IMG/VR virus record: IMGVR_UViG_3300025879_000049
Location: 1-37,114 of that record
From: a virus
Strand: one strand, 5' to 3'
Length of the DNA: 37,114 bases
Numbering within the stretch: the stretch's first letter is position 1; every line of letters starts with the position of its first letter. The notes below the pieces were generated by a model. The model was not told the origin of the DNA, did not search any database, and saw only the letters and a list, made by a program, of their open reading frames with translations. Below, one piece after another: positions 1 through 8,126 of this stretch. The translations under genes were made by a program, and so were the position numbers.

Positions 1-743
1 AAGAATTTAGAACATCAGTTACTACGTTGACTAGTAAAATGCAAGAAATCAAAAGAATTGGTGGTAAAACTCCAAAAGTCATGATGATTCTTGATTCTGC
101 TGGTAACTTAGCAACACAAAAGGAAATTGATGATGCACGATCAGGTTCTGAAAAAGCAGATATGACAAGATCTAAAGTTCTTAAATCTATCTTCCGTATT
201 ATTATGACACCTCTTGCTGATCTTAAGATACCTTTTATTTTCACTAACCATACGTATCAGACACAAGATTTTATTTCAAGACAAGTTGCGGGTGGTGGAA
301 CAGGACCAGAATATGCTGCATCTATTGTATTATTCTTAAACAAGGCACAACTTAAAGATTCAGGTGGTGAAAAAGCTGGAATTATTGTAACAGCAAAACC
401 TAATAAGAATAGATTTGCTAAACCAACCAATATTAAATTTCATTTACACTTTACAGAAGGAATGAACAGATATGTAGGTCTAGAACAATACATTGATTGG
501 GAAGAAATCGGTATTACTAAGGGTGTAATAGAAAAGGGTGAAAAGATTCCTAAGAAAACTGCACGTAATTGGATTTGTAAGCATCTTGATGAAACAGTAC
601 CGAATAGTGAATTCTTTAGCGAAAGGGTATTTACGCAAGAAGTATTAGAAAAAATTGAAGCAAGAATTAAACACGTTTTTAATTACAACACCGAAGAGCG
701 TGAACTTGATTTAGAAACATTATTAGAATCAGATGCAGATTAA
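1..743 (+). CDS. uvsX: UvsX-like RecA-family recombinase, 5'-truncated
   Basis: The reading frame is open from the window edge (codons begin at position 3), so the N-terminus and Walker A lie outside. Visible is a Walker B-like strand VMMILDSAG, followed by a RecA-core stretch with TNHTYQ and a Gly-rich segment (AGGGTGPEYAAS) typical of the phage UvsX/RecA DNA-binding loop region. The tail is acidic (ELDLETLLESDAD), as in UvsX. The family forms ATP-dependent filaments on single-stranded DNA for strand exchange and recombination-dependent replication. The stop overlaps the next gene by 11 bases. A TTG at 27 and the ATG at 39 are internal, not true starts. The family call is confident; the symbol is by analogy to T4. 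Confidence 0.88.
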   Translation, partial: EFRTSVTTLTSKMQEIKRIGGKTPKVMMILDSAGNLATQKEIDDARSGSEKADMTRSKVLKSIFRIIMTPLADLKIPFIFTNHTYQTQDFISRQVAGGGTGPEYAASIVLFLNKAQLKDSGGEKAGIIVTAKPNKNRFAKPTNIKFHLHFTEGMNRYVGLEQYIDWEEIGITKGVIEKGEKIPKKTARNWICKHLDETVPNSEFFSERVFTQEVLEKIEARIKHVFNYNTEERELDLETLLESDAD

Positions 744-1032
744 TGAGGATAAGTTACCTATAAAATATGTTCTAGGCATTGAAGGGGACTTACCTAATTA
801 TCCAACATCTTTCGATATTTTATTAGCAGAAATTAAATTATGTGTCAGGATGCCTGATAGGCATAAAGGTAATTTTACTTTACACGCTTTAAAAACATAT
901 AGGTTTCCAGAAACAACAGAGGAGCATCTACTAGAATCCATTTCTGAATTAACAGATTTGGATCTAGTAGAACCTTTAAACACTACACATGGCAAAGAGT
1001 CATGGAAAATAAAAACAAACCCGTTTGAATGA
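733..1032 (+). CDS. Small hypothetical protein between uvsX and the oxygenase
   Basis: A 99-residue protein that I do not recognise. The ATG overlaps the end of uvsX by 11 bases, and its TGA overlaps the next ATG in an ATGA arrangement, so all three genes look translationally coupled. The sequence is mixed alpha/beta in character with no signal peptide or membrane segment. The C-terminal half (HLLESISELTDLDLVEPL) could be part of a small winged-helix-like fold, but this is only an impression. Its place in the recombination/replication operon suggests an early or middle accessory role. Confidence 0.7.
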   Translation: MQINEDKLPIKYVLGIEGDLPNYPTSFDILLAEIKLCVRMPDRHKGNFTLHALKTYRFPETTEEHLLESISELTDLDLVEPLNTTHGKESWKIKTNPFE

Positions 1033-1604
1033 TATTAGTAATAGACGATTTTATTAAAGATAGGAATTTACTACAAGAAATAGCAAATGATAGTAAATTC
1101 TTTTCAGATCCGGGCGTTTATTATTGGTGGGATGGATGGTGGAATGAAGAAGCTAAAACTACCAAACAACGCCTCATAGATGCTATATGGGCTGATAATT
1201 GCCCATTGAGTAAACCAATGTCAATTAGAGGTTTTGAATATTGGACAGGTATTCAAACAGCCGATATAGAAATGGGATTTAGCAATAATTTAGGAGGTCA
1301 TTATGACAAAGACGAAGAATTATTTGCTAAAACGGGTGAAATAGTAACGCCATCTATGGGTACAGTTTATTATCCAGAACAGCCTGAATTTGAAGGTGGT
1401 ATGTTAGAGATTTATACAGAAGGCATAGATAAAACGCCAGAATTGGTTTATGCAAAACCAAACAGATTAATAATTTTTGATGCCGGAAAATATGTACACG
1501 CTGTTACACCTGTAACTAAAGGTACTAGAAAGGCAATCGCTATTAATCTGTGGTTAACAGAACCATTCGGGAAACAAAACGGCGCTATGCGCATAGAAGG
1601 ATAA
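1029..1604 (+). CDS. 2-oxoglutarate/Fe(II)-dependent dioxygenase
   Basis: A 191-residue protein with the prolyl-4-hydroxylase-type double-stranded beta-helix signature. GGHYDKDE supplies the HxD iron ligands (H91, D93). FDAGKYVHAVTPV supplies the distal His (H157), and Arg167 in TKGTRKAI is the expected 2-oxoglutarate-binding residue. FEGGMLEIY is the usual strand between them. The enzyme class hydroxylates proteins or small substrates using O2 and 2-oxoglutarate; the substrate here cannot be read. It starts with a 4-base ATGA overlap with the previous gene and is about 20 bases upstream of the helicase. Such genes are frequent in marine T4-like phages. All key residues are present, so it is probably active. 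Confidence 0.85.
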   Translation: MILVIDDFIKDRNLLQEIANDSKFFSDPGVYYWWDGWWNEEAKTTKQRLIDAIWADNCPLSKPMSIRGFEYWTGIQTADIEMGFSNNLGGHYDKDEELFAKTGEIVTPSMGTVYYPEQPEFEGGMLEIYTEGIDKTPELVYAKPNRLIIFDAGKYVHAVTPVTKGTRKAIAINLWLTEPFGKQNGAMRIEG

Positions 1605-1624
1605 TAACGGTTAATAAAAAAAAT

Positions 1625-2941
1625 ATGCAATTCGGACAAGACTTTGAAAAAATATTCTTTAGATTATCTTTAGTTAAAACTAAATATCTAAAAAGCATTA
1701 AAAGTAGCTTTTACACTTCACAGGAGATTGATATTCTAAGTCAGTTGTCTAATAAATTCTTTGAGCGATTTAACGAGACTCCTACGAAGGATCAATTAAA
1801 TATGTTGATTCAAAGAAGTGAAAAAGCTAAAGAGCGAATCACCGAAAATATTTTAAATACTATTTTTGAGGTTGATTTAGACCAATACGATGAAGAGTGG
1901 TTAACATCCGTAACAGAATCATGGATCAAATACCGTACATTTGAAATATCATTAACAGACACTGTTGAATTTGTTAAAACAACAGCAGTAACCCCAGAAA
2001 ATGTAGACAGTATTGTTGCAAAAGTAAAGGGTCTTATTAATGATAGAAATAATTTATCGTTTAATTCTGACCTAGGACTTGACTTCTTCGAAGTTGAATC
2101 ACATGATCAAAAAGACACTGAAAAGGTTAGTACAGGTTACAACTTCTTAGATAGAATGTTAGGCGGTGGATATGACAAAGGAGGTAACTTAATCGTGTAT
2201 GCAGGTGAACAGAATATTGGTAAATCAATCTATTTGGCAAATGACGCGGCTAACTTCGTTAAAATGGGTACAAATACAGTAGTTGTAACCGCAGAGATGG
2301 CAGCGCATAAATTTGTAAAGCGTATTGGTTCTAATTTATTAACTATTAATATCAATGAATATGCAGACAAGGCTAAAAACAAAGAACATGTTCAGCGTAG
2401 ATTAGAGACTGTTGGTGATGGATTTACTCCACCAGGTTCATTATTTGTTAAACAATTTCCAACTTCACAAGCAACTGTATTGGACATTGAAGCATATGTA
2501 AATCAAATAGAAGAAGAAAAACAAATTAAGGTAGGTGCAGTTGTAATTGACTACATTAATATCTTAGCAAATTATAGAAACCAAAACACAGAAAATACTT
2601 ATATGAAGATCAAGCAAATTGCAGAAGATCTTAGAGCAATGGGTATTCGTAATAACTGGTTAATAGTAACTGCAACACAGATTACTAGAAATGGATATAA
2701 CTCATCCGACATAGGCATGACAGACATTGCAGAATCTGCAGGTCTTTCACACACAGCTGACGTTATGTTAGGTATTATTCAAGACGATTTAATGAGAGCT
2801 AATAATGAATATTGGTTAAAGGTTCTTAAGATTAGAGATGGTGAAGGAAAGGGTACAAAATGTAAATTAGATATTAATTGGAATTACATGCGTCTCATTG
2901 AAACCGAAGAAACTACAAATTCAAACTTACATAGCATATAA
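1625..2941 (+). CDS. 41: gp41-like replicative DNA helicase (DnaB family)
   Basis: A 438-residue helicase from the ATG at 1625; an open frame extends upstream into the oxygenase gene, but the ATG just after the oxygenase stop is the more sensible start. A helical N-terminal domain is followed by a RecA-like ATPase: Walker A GEQNIGKS at about residues 194-201, a Walker B-like AVVIDYINIL near residue 305, then ATQITRNG and the downstream SAGLSHTADVMLGI segment typical of DnaB/gp41. The family forms a hexamer that unwinds the fork 5' to 3' on the lagging strand, loading primase. Length is close to T4 gp41 (475). The next gene starts 2 bases after its stop. Confidence 0.9.
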   Translation: MQFGQDFEKIFFRLSLVKTKYLKSIKSSFYTSQEIDILSQLSNKFFERFNETPTKDQLNMLIQRSEKAKERITENILNTIFEVDLDQYDEEWLTSVTESWIKYRTFEISLTDTVEFVKTTAVTPENVDSIVAKVKGLINDRNNLSFNSDLGLDFFEVESHDQKDTEKVSTGYNFLDRMLGGGYDKGGNLIVYAGEQNIGKSIYLANDAANFVKMGTNTVVVTAEMAAHKFVKRIGSNLLTININEYADKAKNKEHVQRRLETVGDGFTPPGSLFVKQFPTSQATVLDIEAYVNQIEEEKQIKVGAVVIDYINILANYRNQNTENTYMKIKQIAEDLRAMGIRNNWLIVTATQITRNGYNSSDIGMTDIAESAGLSHTADVMLGIIQDDLMRANNEYWLKVLKIRDGEGKGTKCKLDINWNYMRLIETEETTNSNLHSI

Positions 2942-2943
2942 TT

Positions 2944-3378
2944 ATGGCACAAGATAAAATATTTAATAATAATTTCGAATCACCAGATACTGAATTTAGT
3001 AATATAAATTTCGAATTAGATCCTAATGTTAAAGATAATAAAGATGAAGAAGAAAAAATTCATTTTGAATTAATCGCAAGAGAAATTCATAGACTAATAG
3101 AATTGTCTAGATTCAAAAAATTTAACGATGTAGATGAATTAGGACGTTGTACTACACTTAAGAAGGTAGATATTAATGACATATATGGATATATTATTGA
3201 TGAAATGGCAGCTAAAAACAGCCGCATAGATATCTTTAGTGAATTATGCGTATATTTTGATATTAATCCTACTAAATTTTATAGTTCTCTCTCTAACGTA
3301 TATAAAGAAGATTTAATACAAGAATTAGATTTGCGCACAGGTATTCTTAAGAGAAAGAATATAATGAAACTTTTTTAA
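2944..3378 (+). CDS. Candidate late-transcription co-activator, gp33-like
   Basis: A 144-residue acidic protein between gp41 and gp47. The N-terminal third is low-complexity and Asn/Asp/Glu-rich. The C-terminal half (IYGYIIDEMAAKNS, then FSELCVYFDINPTKFYSSL, then YKEDLIQELDL) follows the helical spacing I recall for the T4/cyanophage gp33 family, and the chain ends in a hydrophobic tip (IMKLF) where T4 gp33 ends in a sliding-clamp-binding tail (LDFLL). Gp33 bridges RNA polymerase beta-flap and the clamp at late promoters. This is recognition by pattern only, and a plain hypothetical protein remains possible. The presence of gp55 and late-promoter motifs makes it a reasonable candidate. Confidence 0.45.
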   Translation: MAQDKIFNNNFESPDTEFSNINFELDPNVKDNKDEEEKIHFELIAREIHRLIELSRFKKFNDVDELGRCTTLKKVDINDIYGYIIDEMAAKNSRIDIFSELCVYFDINPTKFYSSLSNVYKEDLIQELDLRTGILKRKNIMKLF

Positions 3379-3379
3379 A

Positions 3380-4495
3380 ATGATTGAAACGTCTATGCTA
3401 AAGCGTGGTGCCAATCGAGTTTGGGTGCTAGGTGATTTACATTTTGGAGTGAGAGCTAATTCCGTAGAATGGTTAGATATTCAAAAACAATTCTTTGAAG
3501 AGGTTTTTATACCCACTTTAAAAGAAAATGTTAAACCAGGCGATGTTTTAGTGCAAGTCGGTGATACCTTTGATAATAGACAATCTATTAATATTAGAGT
3601 ACTTAATTACGCTGTAGATTTATTTGAAAGATTAGGTCAAATTCTTCCAGTACATATCATATGTGGTAATCATGATATCTGGGCTAAAAATTCAAATGAA
3701 GTGACTTCAATAGATTCACTTAAATGGATTCCTGGAGTACAGATCTATAAAGAGCCTAAATTAATGGATTGGTCAGGTAGAAAAATATTAATGATGCCAT
3801 GGCGTAGAGATGCAGACCATGAAGCAGAAACATTGGCAGATTATCCAACAGCAGAAATTGTATTTTGTCACTCTGAAGTTAAGGGTATCTACTTAAATGC
3901 TAAAGTAAAAAATGAACATGGAACAGATTCCAATATTTATGACAAATACACCAGAGTCTTTAGTGGTCATATTCATTTTAGACAAGAACGCGGTAAATTA
4001 TTAATGGTTGGAACCCCGTATCAATTAACAAGGTCTGATGCAAATAACACAAAAGGATTTGATCTCGTTGATTTAGAAGATATGTCGGAGACCTTTTATC
4101 CAAATGATGTGTCACCTAAGTTTATGAAATATAACATCACACAACTGTACGATATGCCACTGGGTCAGTTTAAAAATCAAATTAGAAATAATTTTGTAGA
4201 TTTATTTGTACCTTCTAGGATAGCAACTACTAACGCTCTCAGTAAACTGATTAATAAAATACAAAATATTAGTAGAAAATTAGAACCAAACATTTATCAA
4301 GAAGAAAATTACATAGACAAAGATTTTTATGACATGGATGATGTTGAAGAAATGTATAAAAATTATAGCATTATGAATTTATGTAATGTTTATGTTGATG
4401 GATTAGGTGATGATGAAGAAACTAAGTCAAGATTAAAGAAAAAACTAAAAGCACTTTATAATCAATGTGCTCATGATAACGGTACTGAAATATGA
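3380..4495 (+). CDS. 47: gp47-like recombination nuclease subunit (SbcD/Mre11 family)
   Basis: A 371-residue calcineurin-like phosphoesterase. All metal-binding motifs are present in order: GDLHFG (D19, H21), VGDTFDNR (D62), GNHD (N97-H98-D99), FCHSEV (H164) and SGHIHF (H197, H199). With gp46 it forms the Mre11/Rad50-type complex that processes DNA ends for recombination and, in T4, degrades host DNA. Length is slightly above T4 gp47 (339). The stop overlaps gp46 by four bases (ATGA), so the two subunits are translationally coupled. Confidence 0.93.
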   Translation: MIETSMLKRGANRVWVLGDLHFGVRANSVEWLDIQKQFFEEVFIPTLKENVKPGDVLVQVGDTFDNRQSINIRVLNYAVDLFERLGQILPVHIICGNHDIWAKNSNEVTSIDSLKWIPGVQIYKEPKLMDWSGRKILMMPWRRDADHEAETLADYPTAEIVFCHSEVKGIYLNAKVKNEHGTDSNIYDKYTRVFSGHIHFRQERGKLLMVGTPYQLTRSDANNTKGFDLVDLEDMSETFYPNDVSPKFMKYNITQLYDMPLGQFKNQIRNNFVDLFVPSRIATTNALSKLINKIQNISRKLEPNIYQEENYIDKDFYDMDDVEEMYKNYSIMNLCNVYVDGLGDDEETKSRLKKKLKALYNQCAHDNGTEI

Positions 4496-6162
4496 GAATA
4501 AATTTTATAGAATTTAAAAACTTTGCATCTTACGGTAATCAATTACAAAGAATAGAATTTGAAGAAGATCAATCAAAATTATTTCTAACTCTTGGTAAAA
4601 ATGGCGATGGTAAAACTACTATCGCCAATGCTATTATATATGCATTATACGGTAGAGTAGAAGGTGTTAAATTAGCTGATTTACCAAATAGAATTAATAA
4701 AGAATTACAAGTTAAAATAGGCTTAACGTGCGGTAATATTGAAGTTGAAATAGAAAGAGGTTTATCGCCCAATACTTTTACGGTAAGACTTAATGGTACT
4801 GAATTTGATAAAGCAGGTAAGAAGTCTGTACAAGATTATTTAGAAGAAGAGATATTTGGAATTCCATATCACGTTTTTAAAAATATAATTATTTTATCTG
4901 TTAATGATTTTAAATCTTTTTTGACAATGTCAAATCAAGATAAGAAACAGATCATTGATAAGATGTTTGGCTTTTCTATCCTTAATGATATGCAAATGTC
5001 AATTAAAACGGAAAGAAGAAACATAAAAATGGATATCGATTCATATGAATCTGAACTAAATCAAATCATTGATTCCATTGCTTCTGTTAAAGGTAAACTC
5101 AATGCTTTATTAGAAGAATCACAAGAGAAGAATAATTCTAAAATAGATGAATTAAAATCTAGTCTAGTTAAATTAAACGAAAGCGTTAAGACATTAGATT
5201 TAGAAAAAAATGATCTTGAAGCTAGAATAAAAACTAATACAGAATCATATGAATCTACGCGATCGGATGCATCTTCATTAAAACACGAGATAGAGTATTT
5301 AAAAAAGAAATTAGAATTGTATGAAAGTGGTAAATGTCCAACGTGTGAAACTCAATTAGATAGTCAATGGCACCTAGATAAAAAAGAACATTTTTGTACT
5401 AAAATAGAAGAAGACACTAAAAAAATAAAAGAATTTAAAAAATCATTGGAGGATATTAAGAATAATATTGATGATTTAAGATCTAATAAAAGAAATATAG
5501 AAGAAAGAGCTACCGATATTAGATATAGTATGAAGACATTTAAGTCTGAATTACTTAAAATAAAGGGTACTCCAGACGATTCTCAATTTGAACATCTTAA
5601 GAATTTAATTACAGATTTTGAAGAAAAAGAATCTACTAAGTCTAAAACTAAAGGAGATCTTAGTGCTGAATATGCATTTATGGAAATTGTTGAAAGAGTG
5701 TTAGGAGAAGATGGCGTAAAAAATCTAGCTGTTAAAACTATTTTACCTGGGCTTAATACTAACATTGCTGCAATGGCTCAAACCATGCACTTGCAATTTC
5801 ATATTAGATTTGATGAGAAGTTTAACTGTATCATCAATCACTTAGGTGAAGATATTAATCCAATGACACTTTCAACTGGAGAACGTAAGAAAGCCGATTT
5901 TATTATTATCATCGCCATTATTAAAATCTTAAAACTTAGATTTCCACAATTAAATCTCTTATTTTTAGATGAATTACTGAGTTCAGTTGATCACGATGGA
6001 GTTTACAATATATTAAAAATATTGAATCAAGTCATTAAAGAAAATAAGATAAATACATTTGTAATTAATCACTCTGTTCTCCCGCATGAAATATTTGACA
6101 AGAAATTGCAGATATACAGAGAGAACGGTTTTTCTAAATTTACTATAGAAAATATAGATTAA
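4492..6162 (+). CDS. 46: gp46-like recombination ATPase subunit (SbcC/Rad50 family)
   Basis: A 556-residue SMC-like ATPase, nearly the length of T4 gp46 (560). Walker A is GKNGDGKT (about 35-42). A long charged coiled coil runs from about 165 to 400 with a zinc-hook CPTC at residues 282-285 at its apex. The ABC signature LSTGERKKAD and Walker B LLFLDELLSSVD follow near the C-terminus, then the H-loop region VINHS. It pairs with gp47 as the end-processing nuclease complex. It is the last gene of the replication/recombination block; a late-promoter motif begins right after its stop. Confidence 0.93.
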   Translation: MRINFIEFKNFASYGNQLQRIEFEEDQSKLFLTLGKNGDGKTTIANAIIYALYGRVEGVKLADLPNRINKELQVKIGLTCGNIEVEIERGLSPNTFTVRLNGTEFDKAGKKSVQDYLEEEIFGIPYHVFKNIIILSVNDFKSFLTMSNQDKKQIIDKMFGFSILNDMQMSIKTERRNIKMDIDSYESELNQIIDSIASVKGKLNALLEESQEKNNSKIDELKSSLVKLNESVKTLDLEKNDLEARIKTNTESYESTRSDASSLKHEIEYLKKKLELYESGKCPTCETQLDSQWHLDKKEHFCTKIEEDTKKIKEFKKSLEDIKNNIDDLRSNKRNIEERATDIRYSMKTFKSELLKIKGTPDDSQFEHLKNLITDFEEKESTKSKTKGDLSAEYAFMEIVERVLGEDGVKNLAVKTILPGLNTNIAAMAQTMHLQFHIRFDEKFNCIINHLGEDINPMTLSTGERKKADFIIIIAIIKILKLRFPQLNLLFLDELLSSVDHDGVYNILKILNQVIKENKINTFVINHSVLPHEIFDKKLQIYRENGFSKFTIENID

Positions 6163-6174
6163 GATATATAAATA
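6163..6174 (+). promoter_or_regulatory. Late-promoter-like motif
   Basis: GATATATAAATA directly after the gp46 stop, 16 bases before the ATG at 6191. This copy also contains TATAAATA, the exact T4 late-promoter core. It separates the replication block from the first structural genes. Confidence 0.7.
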
Positions 6175-6190
6175 AAAAATAATATTCACA

Positions 6191-7000
6191 ATGGCATCAA
6201 GACCCTTTGCATTTAGCAGTAACAATACAAGATTAGGAGGAACCGAAAATGTAGGTAGAATTTTAATTGGAGAACCTACAATTGGTTTTCAAGCAGCATT
6301 AGAAAATGGAATTAGATTTTTTATGGGACCAGAAGAAGTTCCCGGGAAAATTATAGCATGTTTTATAACAACTGAAGATACACCATTTGGTACTAATACA
6401 AGTCCTGCTATCGGTAATCCAACTGGAGGTCCAACGGCATATTTTGCATTTGAAGAATTAGATTCTGCTGCGGCATTTGTATCTTGGGTAGAAGAGTATT
6501 CTGTATTTATTGAAAATCCAGTTGAGTTTGATAAATCTCCCGGTAACAATAATGGAGAAAATGATGCACTATCATGGTGCCAAACAAATGAAATTTGGAC
6601 TAATTTCAATGCAGCGCCTTTACCGACTGCAACACCAGTGCCGACTGCAACTCTACCACCGACTGCAGTGCCTCCAACTGCAACACCAACACCTACTGCA
6701 ACGCGACCAAGTCCAACTGAAACACCTGTACCAACAGTATCAACATACTTGTATGATGTAATACCATGTGGTTATGAATTCGGTACATATGCATTGTCAA
6801 CCCATAATTTAACTGTTGGAAAAACATATATAATTGATTCTAATACAGTAACTACATCCGTAGGCAGTCCAGGAGAAGCAATTGCAGAAGCAAATTATAA
6901 GGTTACTATTGTACTAAATCGAGGTGCACAAGAATTTAATGAAGATTCATATGATGAGAATAATTATATTCGTTTCTCGGCTCAAGTTAATTGCGACTAA
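6191..7000 (+). CDS. Unknown late virion-associated protein with Pro/Thr linker
   Basis: A 269-residue protein under a late-promoter motif. An N-terminal domain (1-140) with no family I recognise is joined to a C-terminal domain (about 185-269) by a Pro/Thr/Ala-rich linker (about 143-184) of TATP/PTAT-type units. No signal peptide or membrane helix is evident. Such linkers usually act as extended flexible spacers, so an exposed virion decoration or adhesin role is a reasonable guess. Cysteines (C58, C130, C193, C268) are few. It precedes a gp15-like tail gene by only 9 bases. Confidence 0.75.
   Translation: MASRPFAFSSNNTRLGGTENVGRILIGEPTIGFQAALENGIRFFMGPEEVPGKIIACFITTEDTPFGTNTSPAIGNPTGGPTAYFAFEELDSAAAFVSWVEEYSVFIENPVEFDKSPGNNNGENDALSWCQTNEIWTNFNAAPLPTATPVPTATLPPTAVPPTATPTPTATRPSPTETPVPTVSTYLYDVIPCGYEFGTYALSTHNLTVGKTYIIDSNTVTTSVGSPGEAIAEANYKVTIVLNRGAQEFNEDSYDENNYIRFSAQVNCD
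6617..6742 (+). repeat. Low-complexity Pro/Thr-rich linker coding repeat
   Basis: Imperfect short repeats of the form CCAACTGCAACA and CCGACTGCAAC encode PTAT/PTAV/PTPT units, joining two otherwise ordinary domains. The repeats are degenerate, so they have partly diverged at the DNA level. Confidence 0.8.
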
Positions 7001-7009
7001 CATATATAG

Positions 7010-8092
7010 ATGGCAACATATAATTTAAAATACAACAAGGATGATAGTGTTATTAGACATATCATTATCGGCCTTTTAGCTGATCTAAACAGCAAGCTTA
7101 GTTTTTGGAGACAAATCTCTAATGAAGAACGAGCTGTTGTAGATGTGCCATTTTTTTATGCAGTTTCTGGTGATGAAAACTTTATTAAAGATAATTTTTT
7201 ATTTTCAAATGTAAACGGAGAATCATGTGACCCAAATGGAGAATTCGCAGATGGCAACTACGATAAAGTACCAAGAGGTATAGTAAACTTATCTTCATTT
7301 TCAATAGATCCAGGTAAACTTGTCAACAAGAGAAATTTAGGTAATTACACAATGATGAATCAAAGCGGCTTAATGGAAGGTTTTGTTGCTGAATTTGAAA
7401 TGATTCCATGTGTAGTCAGTGTTGATGTAGAAATATTATTATCTAGTCAATTGGATATGTTTAAGGTTACTGAATCGATTATTAAAAACATGTATAAGGC
7501 TAATTTCTTTCATGTTGATGCGGGTCACCTAGAAGATGGTATGTATAGAATTTCATCTGAGTATATGATGCCAGATGATTATAGTCAAGAACGTCCAGTT
7601 GAATATGGATTCGACGACAAAGGAAATCATAAAATTACATTTAGCTTAGAAATTAATACAAATATACCTTCATTTGATTTTGAAGATGACATTTACACTA
7701 AGTTTACAAGATCTACTTATGAAAGTGGTGTTACTGGTAACTATGGAGATCCTAATACACTGGCACTTGATCCTAATCAATTTTATAAGGGTGAATTACC
7801 AAGTCCAGTAGTATACTATGACGTATCAGATTGTACTGTTTGGCATTGGAATGAAGATCTTACTAATTGGATTTTAGTTGACACTGATTGTGATTTTAAT
7901 ATGAATACCTTAGGTCAATTAATAAATACTAATACACAATTATTAAGAACTTCTAAGAGAAGAAAGAATTCTAATAGAATTTTTAAATTTACAAATGCAA
8001 GCGATTATGGAACTAATGTTTTAGATAAAGATAAGCCTATGATGGGTGACATAAACGATATTGAAGCAACTGATCTCCCATTCAACGAATAA
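7010..8092 (+). CDS. 15: gp15-like tail sheath stabiliser / tail terminator
   Basis: A 360-residue protein whose N-terminal 200 residues follow the T4 gp15 pattern: a Tyr-rich start, IRHIIIGLLADLNSKLSFWR, VDVPFFYAVSGDENFIKD, VPRGIVNLSSFSID, then EFEMIPCVVSVDVEILLSS leading to LDMFKVTESIIKNMY. In T4, gp15 caps the tail tube and sheath and joins the tail to the head neck. T4 gp15 is 272 residues; the extra length here is C-terminal (from about residue 230), of unknown role. The match is from recalled sequence pattern, not a search. A CATATATAGATGG stretch at the start is too close to the ATG to be a convincing promoter. Confidence 0.6.
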   Translation: MATYNLKYNKDDSVIRHIIIGLLADLNSKLSFWRQISNEERAVVDVPFFYAVSGDENFIKDNFLFSNVNGESCDPNGEFADGNYDKVPRGIVNLSSFSIDPGKLVNKRNLGNYTMMNQSGLMEGFVAEFEMIPCVVSVDVEILLSSQLDMFKVTESIIKNMYKANFFHVDAGHLEDGMYRISSEYMMPDDYSQERPVEYGFDDKGNHKITFSLEINTNIPSFDFEDDIYTKFTRSTYESGVTGNYGDPNTLALDPNQFYKGELPSPVVYYDVSDCTVWHWNEDLTNWILVDTDCDFNMNTLGQLINTNTQLLRTSKRRKNSNRIFKFTNASDYGTNVLDKDKPMMGDINDIEATDLPFNE

Positions 8093-8098
8093 AATAAA

Positions 8099-8110
8099 GA
8101 TATATATAAA
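8099..8110 (+). promoter_or_regulatory. Late-promoter-like motif (variant with extra TA)
   Basis: GATATATATAAA, one TA longer than the common form, 16 bases upstream of the ATG at 8127. Confidence 0.55.
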
Positions 8111-8126
8111 AAATTAAATAACACAA

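Noticed and set aside
1550-1624. Extended N-terminus of the helicase from a GTG within the oxygenase gene
   Set aside because: The extra 25 residues are basic and low in family pattern and overlap the conserved oxygenase end; the ATG at 1625 starts cleanly after that gene.
6289-6761. Overlapping open frames on both strands in the Pro/Thr protein gene
   Set aside because: They derive from repeat composition; the 6191 frame has the promoter, the start context and two domain-like ends.
7001-7013. CATATATAGATGG as a late promoter for the gp15-like gene
   Set aside because: It runs into the ATG and lacks the AAA end of the motif; the gene can be read from the 6163 promoter.
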